Positions 51,389-60,783 of a stretch of DNA of 64,000 nucleotides are shown here, piece by piece. Below the pieces are notes generated by a model that was not told the DNA's origin, searched no databases, and worked only from the letters and a program-made list of their open reading frames with translations. The first letter of the stretch is position 1. Every line of letters begins with the position of its first letter. Both the position numbers and the translations under genes were made by a program. This DNA comes from Sulfuricurvum sp. (lineage in GTDB: Bacteria; Campylobacterota; Campylobacteria; Campylobacterales; Sulfurimonadaceae). The DNA lies in the NCBI RefSeq assembly GCF_028710345.1, contig NZ_JAQTUH010000001.1, positions 186,001 through 250,000 of the forward strand, read 5' to 3'.

Positions 51389-52019
51389 TGGAATCCTTTC
51401 CGAGGAGTTTGCGGAGCGTTTTGATGTAGGTGCGCAGACTTCCATCACTTGGGGTCTCATCATAATCCCACAGATGCTCCATAATCATCTCATGAGATAG
51501 TAGTTCATTGCGATGTTGGATAAAGAGTTTGAGGAGCTTGTGCTCTTTGAGTTGTAGATTCTGGAGATTTCCATTGATGGTTAGCACCTGATTATCACTA
51601 TCGTAGGTAATCCCATCGGCTAATGTGATGGCATCGGTAGGGTTGTGATAAAAATTGCGTTTGAGAATGGTTTGAATCCGTAGCAACAGCTCTTTGAGTG
51701 CGAATGGTTTGCGGATATAATCATCCCCTCCGCTCTCAAAACCCTCTTCGACATCACTCATCGCATTGCGTGAGGTGATAAAAATCGCAGGGGTGGTGTT
51801 TCCCCCTTTTCGATTTGCTTTTAGCAGGGAGAAACCATCACCCGCAGGGACATTCACATCGAGGAGCAATAAATCAAATTTGTGTTCGTATAAAGCATCT
51901 TCAGCAGAAGGTGCATCATAGACGCACACGACATTAAAGCCTTGTTCTTCGAGATATTCGCTGACACTTTCCGAGAGGTTCGGGTCATCTTCGAGGAGGA
52001 GGAGAGAGGCTTTGGTCAT
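51351..52019 (-). CDS. OmpR-type response regulator
   Basis: A 222-residue regulator from ATG 52019 (MTKASLLLLEDDPN). Receiver with Asp54 (LLLLDVNVPAGDG), acidic Asp11-12 and KPF lysine; winged-helix output with LKEHKLLKLFIQHRNELLS and a typical end VSHKRLGYQFR. The ATG overlaps the NhaC stop (ATGA), and the gene overlaps the kinase. The two-component pair probably responds to ionic or pH conditions handled by the antiporter; that is inference from the operon. Confidence 0.92.
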   Translation of the reverse strand: MTKASLLLLEDDPNLSESVSEYLEEQGFNVVCVYDAPSAEDALYEHKFDLLLLDVNVPAGDGFSLLKANRKGGNTTPAIFITSRNAMSDVEEGFESGGDDYIRKPFALKELLLRIQTILKRNFYHNPTDAITLADGITYDSDNQVLTINGNLQNLQLKEHKLLKLFIQHRNELLSHEMIMEHLWDYDETPSDGSLRTYIKTLRKLLGKDSIVSHKRLGYQFR

Positions 52020-53389
52020 GTTAGTGCGATTCCAAATAGAATAAATAATATGAGTGAGAGTCCGGCTGCAATCAGAGCATAGGGGAGTTGCGTTCGCGTA
52101 TGCTCTTGGACGCTGCATCCGCTCGCCATGGCAGAGATAATGGTGGTATCAGAGATTGGGGAGCAGTGGTCGCCAAATACACCGCCCGATATCGCCGCTC
52201 CCATTGCTAGTGCTATCGGTGCATCGAGACCGACAGCGAGAGGAATCGCGATGGGGAGCATGATACTAAACGTCCCCCAACTGGTTCCCGTTGCAAAAGC
52301 GATAATCGCCGCGAGCACAAAAATAGCTCCTGCGAGATATTCTGAGGGGAGATAGTCACCGATAAATGAGGCGAGGTATTGACCTACGTGCATATCCGAA
52401 CTCACTCCGCCGATAGCAAAGGCAAATAGGAGAATCATTGCGATAGGGGTCATGGTGCGAGCACCGCTCAACGATGCTTCCCAAAACTCTGATAATGTGA
52501 GGGCATTTTTAAAACGATAGTATCCTAGCATCATAAGTAATGTAATCAGTAAGGTATAAAAGATAGACGTTGAACCCGAACCTTTGAAAATATCTCCGTT
52601 TCCTGTGATAAACATAAAAAGAATGACCCCACCAATCATCCATACCATCGGCCATAGAAAAAGCCCTATGTCTCCTCTATCATCTTCACACTCAATTTCG
52701 GGGGTACTAATGGTGGCATGGCGCATGGGACCTATATCAATCTCATACCATATAGCGATAAAAGTGACGATAAGAGCCATAAAGGCATAAAAATTAAAGG
52801 CAATGGATTGCATCAGCCATGTGGCACTCTCTCCCGCGATAAGACCAGCGGAGATCTGTCCTCCGATAAGCCCGAGTAACAATGCTCCCCAACCATTTAA
52901 GGGGATAAGGGAACATACGGGAGCGGAGGTTGAATCACAAACAAAAGCGAGCTTGGCACGGCTAATTCCGTGACGATCACAAAAAGGGCGTCCGATGGCA
53001 CCTGCAACGAGCGAAGTGATGGATGACTCGATAAATACGATAATCCCGGCGATAAAGCTGGGCATCAGCGCTCCCCTTTTGGTTTTGACAATGGAGCGTT
53101 TGATACTCAATTCGTGAACTAAGCCATTCACCCCACCGCTACGCTCTATCAGCATCATGACAGAACCTACCATGATTGCAAACGCGAGGGTTTTGAGAAC
53201 CCATGCTTCACTAAGAAGGGCAAAAAAACGCTCAAAAGTTAGTAGAAAGGTACTGAGAAGATTAAAATCGGCGATTATGAATTCCCCAATGAGAACGGCT
53301 ATCGCTAATGCAATAAAGACAGAACGGCTAAAAAAAGCGAGAAAAATAGCGATAAGTGGAGGGATTAACCCTAAGATTCCGTATTCTAT
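52016..53389 (-). CDS. nhaC: NhaC-family Na+/H+ antiporter, apparent ATA start codon
   Basis: Polytopic ion antiporter, about ten to twelve hydrophobic segments. The only in-frame ATG near the front (53173) would give 385 residues and cut off two membrane segments. The frame is open for 72 more codons, with clear family-like sequence (EYGILGLIPPLIAIFLAFFS, later WVLKTLAFAIMVGSV). It contains no ATG, GTG or TTG until the preceding gene's stop. TAAGGA lies exactly 6 bases before an ATA codon at 53389, giving 457 residues, the normal family size. I therefore annotate ATA as start. Later motifs: PSFIAGIIVFIESSITSLVA, GTSWGTFSIMLPIAIPLA and GGVFGDHCSPISDTTI. Confidence 0.85.
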   Translation of the reverse strand: MEYGILGLIPPLIAIFLAFFSRSVFIALAIAVLIGEFIIADFNLLSTFLLTFERFFALLSEAWVLKTLAFAIMVGSVMMLIERSGGVNGLVHELSIKRSIVKTKRGALMPSFIAGIIVFIESSITSLVAGAIGRPFCDRHGISRAKLAFVCDSTSAPVCSLIPLNGWGALLLGLIGGQISAGLIAGESATWLMQSIAFNFYAFMALIVTFIAIWYEIDIGPMRHATISTPEIECEDDRGDIGLFLWPMVWMIGGVILFMFITGNGDIFKGSGSTSIFYTLLITLLMMLGYYRFKNALTLSEFWEASLSGARTMTPIAMILLFAFAIGGVSSDMHVGQYLASFIGDYLPSEYLAGAIFVLAAIIAFATGTSWGTFSIMLPIAIPLAVGLDAPIALAMGAAISGGVFGDHCSPISDTTIISAMASGCSVQEHTRTQLPYALIAAGLSLILFILFGIALT

Positions 53390-53398
53390 GGGGTATCC

Positions 53399-54022
53399 TT
53401 ATAGTGTCATTTGAAGGCGCATGATACCAGGGCGGTCAAATTGCTCTTCGTAATACTCACTCCGTTTTTCATCGATAACGCTAAAACCGAGTTTTTTATA
53501 AATCATCTCAGTTTCAATGGAACCGATTTCAACCATTGCTTGTACTTTTCGGTACCCTTTGAGTCTTGCGGTGAGCATACTCTTTCCTACAATCTCTTTG
53601 TATAGCTCAAAACTTTTAAATTCAGGTTTAACCATCATAAAATCACATACCCATGTTTTGTTATCGATTTCAGGTTCACACAACAAATATCCCGCGATAC
53701 GTTCATGGTAGCTCTCATCGATTCCTACCTCTTCGAGTGCACGGGCAAAGATATCGTGAGTAGCAATACGGGGTTCATATCCGCAGATTATTCCGGCAAT
53801 TACTCCATCAGAGAGAGCAATGGTGAAATTAGAAAAATGGCAATAGCTTTTGGTAGCGGTAAGACAAAACTTTTGTAACTGTTCTAATAGTTTGGGGGTG
53901 TCGGAGGTATTAAAGATATAGTCAAATATTCCTACCTTTTTTCCGGCACGAGAGCTTTCCAAAAGAGCTTCCGCGATAAACGGTGCGTCTGCCTCTGTTG
54001 CTTTACGAATGGTAATACTCAT
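53399..54022 (-). CDS. GNAT-family acetyltransferase
   Basis: A 207-residue GNAT protein. It starts MSITIRKATEADAPFIAEAL, ends KKLGFSVIDEKRSEYYEE, and has the acetyl-CoA region around FKSFELYKEIVGKSMLTARL, though the usual RxxGxG/A loop is weak. The substrate is unknown. First gene of a four-gene operon with the antiporter and two-component genes; 9 bases separate its stop from the antiporter's ATA start. Confidence 0.82.
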   Translation of the reverse strand: MSITIRKATEADAPFIAEALLESSRAGKKVGIFDYIFNTSDTPKLLEQLQKFCLTATKSYCHFSNFTIALSDGVIAGIICGYEPRIATHDIFARALEEVGIDESYHERIAGYLLCEPEIDNKTWVCDFMMVKPEFKSFELYKEIVGKSMLTARLKGYRKVQAMVEIGSIETEMIYKKLGFSVIDEKRSEYYEEQFDRPGIMRLQMTL

Positions 54023-54080
54023 TCCCTACCCCCATGATTTTCATTATGCTATACTACCTATCTTTAAAATTTCATAAGTT

Positions 54081-54770
54081 ATGGTTTCAAATATGATTAA
54101 ATTTTCTTCTCTTTTTCTATTTTTATCATCATTCTCCGTTGTATGGGGGTTTGAACAGCTTGTGGTTATTATTGCTCCAGAGATGAATTCGACGCGTGCA
54201 ACGTTGCAACGGTATGAAAAAAATGGGTCGTGGGAAAAAATAGGCTCTTCGGTAGAGGTAACGTTAGGGCGTAGTGGTTTGGGATATGCCGATGAGGGTG
54301 AACCTCAAAAACACGAAGGGGATGGTCGTTCTCCCTTAGGACTCTTTTCGGTTGATGCGAGTTTCGGATACTCTAGTGAACCAAATTCCCATCTACCTTA
54401 TTATTATGCGGATGAGTCACTTATCTGCGTGGATGATATTGAGGATAAAAAATACAATAAAATGGCTCTTTTAGACCCTGTTAAACCTCCGAAAAGTTTT
54501 GAAATGATGCATCGAACTGATGAGGTGTATACCCACGGAGCGGTGATAAACTATAACACCAAAGGGGTACGAGGGAGAGGCTCATGCATTTTTTTCCATC
54601 TCAATAACAAAGCCCATAAACCCACTTCCGGTTGCAGTGCGATGGATGAAGCTTCGTTGTTGGAGATGCTACGTTGGTTTGACCCGTTAAAACAACCGCA
54701 TCTATTACAAATACCGCTGAGTGAATGCGGGAAATATCAAAAAGAGTTTGTGGGGATAGAGTGTGAATAA
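54081..54770 (+). CDS. L,D-transpeptidase-like exported protein
   Basis: A 229-residue exported protein (signal peptide about 1-23 from ATG 54081; ATG 54093 is an alternative, neither has a good Shine-Dalgarno). YkuD-like catalytic pattern: GDGRSPLGLFSVDASFGY, then IFFHLNNKAHKPTSGCSAMD with His173, Ser183, Gly184 and Cys185. Such enzymes cross-link peptidoglycan or attach proteins to it; some (Csd6/Pgp2-like) trim peptides and shape Campylobacterota cells. Which activity applies here is not evident. Confidence 0.82.
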   Translation: MVSNMIKFSSLFLFLSSFSVVWGFEQLVVIIAPEMNSTRATLQRYEKNGSWEKIGSSVEVTLGRSGLGYADEGEPQKHEGDGRSPLGLFSVDASFGYSSEPNSHLPYYYADESLICVDDIEDKKYNKMALLDPVKPPKSFEMMHRTDEVYTHGAVINYNTKGVRGRGSCIFFHLNNKAHKPTSGCSAMDEASLLEMLRWFDPLKQPHLLQIPLSECGKYQKEFVGIECE

Positions 54771-54798
54771 ACGTCATTGTGGAGGTGATTGATGGTTT

Positions 54799-54824
54799 GT
54801 CATTCCCGTCTTCGCAGGAATGAC
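54799..54824. repeat. GTCAT-type palindromic repeat
   Basis: GTCATTCCCGTC-TTCGCA-GGAATGAC: GTCATTCC/GGAATGAC perfect 8-bp arms. It lies between two convergent genes and could terminate both. Confidence 0.7.
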
Positions 54825-54832
54825 GAGGTGTA

Positions 54833-55852
54833 TTAATTATTAACAACATCCACTTTAGGAGTTTTAGCGGTAGAAGCCGGCAACATTGGATAAACAACCG
54901 TCGGTTTTTTACCCTCTAACGCTTTTAAAAATGTTTCGATTTCTACTGTTTCGTTATCATTGATATCAACACCGAGTTGGATACGACCCATCTCTTTGAT
55001 TGCATCTGTGAGTGTTGTCATTTGACCGTTGTGGAAATAAGGTGCGGTTTGTGTCACATTACGTAATGTCGGTACACGTACCATCCCGTTTTTATCCCCT
55101 TTGAAATCGCCTACGTTCATGTGTTTATACGGAGCGACCACACCGAAAGCTTGCATTGTTCCGCCAAGTGCGATGTCGTTATGACAGGTAGCACACCCTT
55201 TGGTAATAAAGGTTTTAAGCCCTTTTTGCTCTGTAGCTGTAAGTGCGTTTTTCTTTCCGTTCAAGAAATCATCGTAGCGTGATGGAGTTACTAATGTACG
55301 TTCAAACACGGCGATGGTATCAGCGATTTTTTCAAACGTAATTTTGACATCTTTGCCGTACGCTTTTTGGAACAGTGTAACGTACTCAGGCATAGAGGTA
55401 ACCACGCCGACTACGAAATCTTTCGGTGCTGCCATCTCAGGTCCTGCTTGAATCGGCCCTTGGGCTTGGTCTTCGAGATGCGGAGAGCGTCCGTCCCAAA
55501 ATTGTTGGCTATAAAATACAGCATTATAAACCGTCGGTGAACTCAAATGGTGTGGATTAGCAGTCCATTTATGCCCGATAGCAGCAGCCATGCCGTCTGT
55601 TCCGCCAATGGCAAGATTGTGACAGCTGTTACAGCTAATCAAGCCGCTTTTAGAGAGACGCGGTTCAAAATAAAGCATTTTTCCCAATTCTACTTTTGCG
55701 GCAGTGGTTGGGTTTTTAGGGTTAGAGGTGAGTTTTTCGAGAGCTTTTATGTTCGATGGAATCGGTTTTAAACCGGCTGTTTTAGCGTCATCGATGAGGG
55801 ATGCTCCCATAAGTGATGTGGCAACTATTGCTGATAAAATGAATGTTTTCAT
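54833..55852 (-). CDS. Dihaem cytochrome c peroxidase
   Basis: Periplasmic peroxidase of the CcpA/MauG superfamily, reducing H2O2 with electrons from small cytochromes. Start ATG 55852 (MKTFILSAIVATSLMGA) with AAGGATT about 8 bases upstream; the upstream frame to 55897 is spurious. It has 339 residues and two haem motifs, CNSCH at 74-78 and CATCH near 220, plus LGKMLYFEPRLSKSG, NAVFYSQQFWDGRSPHLEDQ, and VRVPTLRNVTQTAPYFHNG typical of bacterial CCPs. The mature end is Lys/Thr/Pro-rich. Confidence 0.92.
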   Translation of the reverse strand: MKTFILSAIVATSLMGASLIDDAKTAGLKPIPSNIKALEKLTSNPKNPTTAAKVELGKMLYFEPRLSKSGLISCNSCHNLAIGGTDGMAAAIGHKWTANPHHLSSPTVYNAVFYSQQFWDGRSPHLEDQAQGPIQAGPEMAAPKDFVVGVVTSMPEYVTLFQKAYGKDVKITFEKIADTIAVFERTLVTPSRYDDFLNGKKNALTATEQKGLKTFITKGCATCHNDIALGGTMQAFGVVAPYKHMNVGDFKGDKNGMVRVPTLRNVTQTAPYFHNGQMTTLTDAIKEMGRIQLGVDINDNETVEIETFLKALEGKKPTVVYPMLPASTAKTPKVDVVNN

Positions 55853-55924
55853 AGGTGAATCCTTGCGGTAATTGGATTGGAATGAAAATTGTAGCACAAT
55901 AACCTAAAGGAAAATTTTTATCCT

Positions 55925-58165
55925 TTAATTAATTACCAACTCCTGTAATACGGTTTGACGTTTAGTCGTTTCTAATCGTCGGCATCCCATCTCGAACGCA
56001 CCCGATTCCCCTATCAAAATACACTGTTTTTTTGCCCGTGTGATAGCGGTATAGAGGAGTTTGGTATTGAGCATGATGAGATGGGAAAAACTCATCACCA
56101 CCACCACATTCTCATACTCCATCCCCTGTACTTTATGAATGCTGAGTGCATACGAGAGGTCGAGCAAATCCCGTATCCCCTCGGTCGTATAGTGGACAAT
56201 AAGCTCTTCATTAGGATAAAAGACACTTAAGCTTTCCTCTTCTTCATCGATTTTAAAAAGGAGTCCGCACATACCGTTGAAGACACGTCGCTCATGCGAA
56301 TCGGCTCCCTCTTTAAACTCATCGGTAGTATGGGTGGGCATGTTCTCGTTTCGGATATGGACTACTTTATCAAAAAGGCGGAACTCCCCACGGTGGGTTT
56401 TTATCTTTTTTTTGGGGTTGGGGTTGAAATACTCTTGGAGAAGGATATTGAGATTATCGACACCCAGTGCATGACCTCTCATCGGGGTGATGACTTGAAA
56501 ATGGTTGAGATACTCTTTGGTCCGTTTGGACTCCAAATACTCTCGTGAGGTGGATAAAAATTGTAGCGTATAGGTAGCGATTTGGGCGAGGATATTGTGA
56601 GCATTGGAGTGTACAACGTCACTAAAATCATCATTACTCATACTTTGTTTGAGAGCATAGCGGTTGGGGATATCGACCGCTTCAAAGGTAAAATCTTCAT
56701 ACACTTCGCGGTATTGCGGGATGAGCCCTTGGCGGATGTCATTGGCAATAATCGCGATGGCTTGATCGGAGCGTTGACGGTAGATATGGGTGAGGGTTAC
56801 TTTTGGGGCGATATTGAGGGAGATGAAATCGCTTAATGGACTCCCCGCACCGATAGGGGGGAGTTGGGCATCATCGCCGACGATAATGATGGTGGCTTGA
56901 GAATCGATTTTCGAGAGGAGGCGTGCAAAGAGGGTAGAGTTAATCATAGAGGCTTCATCGATGAGGACTACGTTGTAGGGCATCGCATCTTGGGATTCGT
57001 ATTTGACCAACAGGCTTTGGATGGTTGCGCTCTCATAACCGCTTCGCTCACGTATCCGTTGTGACGCGATACCGCTGAGGGCGCAGGTGATGATGCTTTC
57101 TCTAGGGGTTTTAGTAGAGAGAAGCTCCAAAAGGGCTTTGGCTGTTGTACTTTTCCCCGTCCCCGCATATCCGACGAGGAGGAGCACTTTTATCCCGCTA
57201 TTGATAAGTTCCAACGCTTCACGTTGTTGTTCTCCGAGATGTAACTCATGCTCTTTGAGAAACGGCTCAAGATCACTTAGTATTACTCCATCGTTGTTTT
57301 TAGAGCGTTTTTTGAGGGTATCGAGTAAAAACTTTTCAGCCTCATAGATTCTATCCAGCGCGAGTTTGCCACTGGTGAGGATAACGATACTCCCCTCATG
57401 TATACGATCATCCAGTGCCTCTTCGTAGGAGCGTTGATCACCCAGATTGACGAGGATTTCGAGTTTGGAAAATAGGGTCTCTTTCTCGATACAGCTGTTC
57501 CCCTCTGAGTCGCAATATTCTGCTAGTACAAACTCCATCGCTGCGCCGATACGTCGTGGATCGGTGGGGGAGAGTTTCATGTTGAGGGCGATCTCATCGG
57601 CTTTTTTAAATCCGATTCCATTAATCCGCATGAGCCCATAAGGATTTCGTTTAATCGCTTCGATGGGGTCATTCACCTCTTTGAGTGCCGTGGCGATGAG
57701 ACGAAGCAGTGCAGGGGTGACGCCATAAGGGGCTAAAAATTCCCCCAATGCTCTCATGGAGCGAAATTGTTTCCACCCGTTTTTGAGACGCTCCAGCCGT
57801 TTTTCATTCATCCCTTTGACATCGAGAAGTTTTTCAACATCGTTCTCTAAAATCTCTATCAACCCCTCTTGGGAATATTTTTCGATCAGATCGGCGGTGA
57901 GTTTTTTCGTAAACCCTTTGACGACGCGATTAAGAAAAAAGAAGAGGGGATTTTGATTGACATTGAGAGATTCTGCTTTGAAGGTTTTGCCGTAGTTTTT
58001 ATGAATTTCCCATGATCCTTTGAGGGTGATAGCGGCGTCTTTGAGATGCTCTACGTCACTCTCATGATAATGAGCACTGATTTTTTCTCCGCTTTTAAGG
58101 GAAGCGATAAAAAAACCGCCGTTTTCATAAATGATTTTGTCGATTTGCCCGATAAGTGTTTGCAT
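55925..58165 (-). CDS. recD2: RecD2-like ATP-dependent DNA helicase
   Basis: A 746-residue superfamily 1B 5'-3' helicase without RecBC. N-terminal OB-like part (YENGGFFIASLKSGEKISAH), helix-hairpin-helix region around 130-200 (RINGIGFKKADEIALNM), then motor: Walker A VGYAGTGKSTTAKALL, Walker B VVLIDEASMI, GDDAQLPPIGAGSP, LTHIYRQ, and the C-terminal SYALSIHKVQGMEYENVVV and LLYTAITRAKKQ. Likely role in recombination or mismatch repair by analogy with the Deinococcus/Bacillus enzymes. Confidence 0.9.
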   Translation of the reverse strand: MQTLIGQIDKIIYENGGFFIASLKSGEKISAHYHESDVEHLKDAAITLKGSWEIHKNYGKTFKAESLNVNQNPLFFFLNRVVKGFTKKLTADLIEKYSQEGLIEILENDVEKLLDVKGMNEKRLERLKNGWKQFRSMRALGEFLAPYGVTPALLRLIATALKEVNDPIEAIKRNPYGLMRINGIGFKKADEIALNMKLSPTDPRRIGAAMEFVLAEYCDSEGNSCIEKETLFSKLEILVNLGDQRSYEEALDDRIHEGSIVILTSGKLALDRIYEAEKFLLDTLKKRSKNNDGVILSDLEPFLKEHELHLGEQQREALELINSGIKVLLLVGYAGTGKSTTAKALLELLSTKTPRESIITCALSGIASQRIRERSGYESATIQSLLVKYESQDAMPYNVVLIDEASMINSTLFARLLSKIDSQATIIIVGDDAQLPPIGAGSPLSDFISLNIAPKVTLTHIYRQRSDQAIAIIANDIRQGLIPQYREVYEDFTFEAVDIPNRYALKQSMSNDDFSDVVHSNAHNILAQIATYTLQFLSTSREYLESKRTKEYLNHFQVITPMRGHALGVDNLNILLQEYFNPNPKKKIKTHRGEFRLFDKVVHIRNENMPTHTTDEFKEGADSHERRVFNGMCGLLFKIDEEEESLSVFYPNEELIVHYTTEGIRDLLDLSYALSIHKVQGMEYENVVVVMSFSHLIMLNTKLLYTAITRAKKQCILIGESGAFEMGCRRLETTKRQTVLQELVIN

Positions 58166-58231
58166 CCTAGAAGTGTAACGTTATGACAAATGAGGTGCTA
58201 TTTTTATTACAAATTGACATATTTTTGTGAG

Positions 58232-59113
58232 TTATCCTCGAACCCGTTGAATCCGTGCCTCTTCTTGTGATTTATACAACTCCGCACACCCTTTGGCGAG
58301 TTCACGGATTTTGAGGATGTAATTTGCCCGTTCAGTGACTGAAATCGCTTTGCGCGCATCGAGAGTATTAAACGTATGGGACGCCATCATACACAGATCA
58401 TACGCGGGGAGGGGAAGCTCTGCTTCAAGACACCGTTTACACTCGGCGGCTTTAGCTTCAAACTCGGCAAAGAGCATTGCGGTATCGGCGATTTCGAAAT
58501 TGTATTTACTAAACTCGATTTCACCCTCTTTATGGATATCACGGTAGAGGGTTTTTCCGAATTTGTTTTCACTCCAGACGATATCAAACACCGTATCAAC
58601 TCCTTGGAGATACATTGCCAGACGCTCTGTACCGTAGGTGATTTCAACAGCGACCGGATCACACGTCACTCCGCCCACTTGCTGAAAATAGGTGAACTGT
58701 GTCACTTCCATACCATTCAGCCACACTTCCCAGCCCAGACCCCATGCTCCGAGGGTTGGAGATTCCCAGTTGTCTTCGACGAAGCGGATATCATGGTCTT
58801 TGAGGTTTAAACCGAGGTATTCTAAACTTTTGAGATAGAGTTCTTGGATATTTTCAGGGCTTGGCTTGATGAGAACCTGAAACTGATAGTAGCTCCCTAG
58901 ACGGTTTGGATTCTCACCGTAACGTCCATCAGTCGGGCGACGACTAGGAGCAACGTAGGCAACCGACCACGGTTGTGAATCGAGTGAACGCAAAAAGGTT
59001 GCCGGATGAAATGTCCCTGCACCCGCAGCAATGTCATAAGGTTGTACTATGGCACACCCTTGGTCGTTCCAAAATTGTTGAAGTTTTAAAAGCATATCGC
59101 CGAAAGTAATCAT
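58232..59113 (-). CDS. glyQ: Glycyl-tRNA synthetase alpha subunit
   Basis: Catalytic subunit of the bacterial heterotetrameric GlyRS, 293 residues. [69 protein letters not shown] and [15 protein letters not shown] are all typical. glyS, for the beta subunit, is not in this window. Alone between recD2 and the hipBA pair. Confidence 0.97.
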   Translation of the reverse strand: MITFGDMLLKLQQFWNDQGCAIVQPYDIAAGAGTFHPATFLRSLDSQPWSVAYVAPSRRPTDGRYGENPNRLGSYYQFQVLIKPSPENIQELYLKSLEYLGLNLKDHDIRFVEDNWESPTLGAWGLGWEVWLNGMEVTQFTYFQQVGGVTCDPVAVEITYGTERLAMYLQGVDTVFDIVWSENKFGKTLYRDIHKEGEIEFSKYNFEIADTAMLFAEFEAKAAECKRCLEAELPLPAYDLCMMASHTFNTLDARKAISVTERANYILKIRELAKGCAELYKSQEEARIQRVRG

Positions 59114-59169
59114 GAAAATTTCCCGTAAAAAAAGTGGTGTATTATAGCCAAAAACTTCTTATGCCTTTC

Positions 59170-59194
59170 GTCATTCCCGCGAAGGCGGAATCCA
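59170..59194. repeat. Degenerate GTCAT-type palindromic repeat
   Basis: GTCATTCCCGCGAAGGCGG-AATCC, one G short of the common form, so the stem is bulged. Between glyQ and hipA. Confidence 0.6.
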
Positions 59195-59214
59195 ACTTTG
59201 TCATATGGGAATCA

Positions 59215-60432
59215 CTACACGAACAGTTTTGATTCAACAAAGTGTATCATCTTCTGACTCACCCCAACTTGTTGTGCAAATTTCGACCATTGCGCTACCG
59301 ATGTATGAACTTCATTACAGATACTAACTCCGTTTTTGAGTCGATGTTTTTTTGCGAGTGCTAAAAGATGTTCTTTGGTAGGATTTTTTCCCTCACCCGC
59401 AACCATCGTACTATGCTCACCGCCTGGTCCACTGGAGAGGGTGACATCATAGATCGGTGAAAACTTCCACGCTCCTCTCTCATCCATGAGAAACGAGAAA
59501 TTCTTGGCATGATCATCACGATTGTGGGCAAAGAGGTTGAAGCACGCGAGGCGAAAAACTTTCTCTTGCTCTTGGATATTTTTGGTGAGATGCAGACTTA
59601 ACGAGAGCAAATCATCATAATCCAGAGAGGGAAACCTGAAATCACTATGGACTAATCCTGCCACCGAGTGGACATGAACACGTGCATCACCGATCCGATC
59701 AAATCGTTCACAAGCGAAATAGTTCCCCTTTTTCCCTTCCAAAAGAGCCGTTTTTGGCATCTCCAACCCCGCCTCTTTCGCCATCAGCGAATAGGCATAC
59801 TCGATAGCTCCGATTTCAGGATGATCTGTCCCGGAGGCAAATTTAACCATCCAATGGCTATACCCCTCTCTGAGCGGTTGCGACCCGTGGATAATCTCTT
59901 TGTGATCATCGTTGAGTTGTATCATCGCTTTGGGACGCGCCCCTGCGGATGAGCCGTTGAGAATCAAAAGTTCATCCACTAAATCCTCACTGCTTCCTGC
60001 TAAAATCTCTTGGGAATGAAGTGCCAAATGATCGAGTACGATGGTATCCACAGAGGGATTTTCGATCTCGTGAAAAGGTTCGTAGCCGAGTGCCCCCATT
60101 CCGTAGTTTCCGACATACCCCAGCCGATCCAGCGGTGTCAAATCGCGTGCATGAACACCCAACCGCATCAAATGCCTATCCATGAGTAACCGTCCCCAAC
60201 CATCAGGCAATGAGTCATTAAACACCCCCCACAGCCCCTCAAACGTATTGTCATCGCAACGCATAACCCCTGCTTTGAGGGATAGTTTATAGGGAGATAT
60301 TTCGATACCTGTTTGGAGAAACGCTTGGTCATACTCGAAATAGATTTTCCGATCTTTGTAGGCGAGGGTTCCTACTTTTTGTTTTTGAGTGGTATTTAGG
60401 TGGACGGTGAGTTTGGGGGTAAATACACTCAT
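59215..60432 (-). CDS. hipA: HipA-family serine/threonine kinase toxin
   Basis: Kinase toxin of the HipBA type; E. coli HipA phosphorylates glutamyl-tRNA synthetase and causes persistence. 405 residues from ATG 60432 (MSVFTPKLTVHL), which overlaps the hipB stop as ATGA; the frame further upstream lies inside hipB. Conserved features are the P-loop-like NGSSAGARPKA near residue 160 (site of the inactivating autophosphorylation), GYSHWMVKFAS, YFACERFDR, the catalytic HNRDDHAKNFSF and metal-binding SPIYDVTLS. It looks fully active. Confidence 0.93.
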   Translation of the reverse strand: MSVFTPKLTVHLNTTQKQKVGTLAYKDRKIYFEYDQAFLQTGIEISPYKLSLKAGVMRCDDNTFEGLWGVFNDSLPDGWGRLLMDRHLMRLGVHARDLTPLDRLGYVGNYGMGALGYEPFHEIENPSVDTIVLDHLALHSQEILAGSSEDLVDELLILNGSSAGARPKAMIQLNDDHKEIIHGSQPLREGYSHWMVKFASGTDHPEIGAIEYAYSLMAKEAGLEMPKTALLEGKKGNYFACERFDRIGDARVHVHSVAGLVHSDFRFPSLDYDDLLSLSLHLTKNIQEQEKVFRLACFNLFAHNRDDHAKNFSFLMDERGAWKFSPIYDVTLSSGPGGEHSTMVAGEGKNPTKEHLLALAKKHRLKNGVSICNEVHTSVAQWSKFAQQVGVSQKMIHFVESKLFV

Positions 60433-60704
60433 CCTAATACCTCTTCCAAGCTCCCATAAACCTTCTCTTTTGGTGTACAAACCCCCTCAAAATCCCCCAA
60501 ACATTCCAAAATAAATGCCAGTTTGAGAAGTGAATCTAGGGAAATATCTCCGCTGTGTTCGAACCGTTTGAGTGAGCCTAAGCTCACCCCTGAACGGAGT
60601 GAGAGTTCTTTTTGGGTGTAGCCTAAGGTGCGTCGTCGATCTTTAAATTTGGTTCTGAGTTCTTCGATAATATGGTGAGGTTCTTTTGGTAAAAAGGATA
60701 ACAT
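60429..60704 (-). CDS. hipB: HipB-like XRE-family antitoxin/repressor
   Basis: A 91-residue helix-turn-helix protein: RRTLGYTQKELSLRSGVSLG-SLKRFEHSG is a typical XRE/lambda-repressor HTH at about 24-55, followed by SLDSLLKLAFILECLGDFEG. It should neutralise HipA and repress the operon. ATG 60704 has AAAGGG about 8 bases upstream. Confidence 0.9.
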   Translation of the reverse strand: MLSFLPKEPHHIIEELRTKFKDRRRTLGYTQKELSLRSGVSLGSLKRFEHSGDISLDSLLKLAFILECLGDFEGVCTPKEKVYGSLEEVLG

Positions 60705-60745
60705 ATTAGCCCTTTTGCAATGATATTAACCATTATAGCTAATAT
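60703..60745 (-). promoter_or_regulatory. Putative hipBA promoter/operator
   Basis: ATATTAGC (60703-60710) and GCTAATAT (60738-60745) are perfect 8-bp inverted repeats 27 bases apart, flanking a minus-strand TATAAT (60732-60737) and including the hipB start. A repressor dimer pair could bind here; HipB is the natural candidate. Confidence 0.45.
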
Positions 60746-60783
60746 TTTATCTTTTTATTTACTGATGTTATGCACTTTATCGA

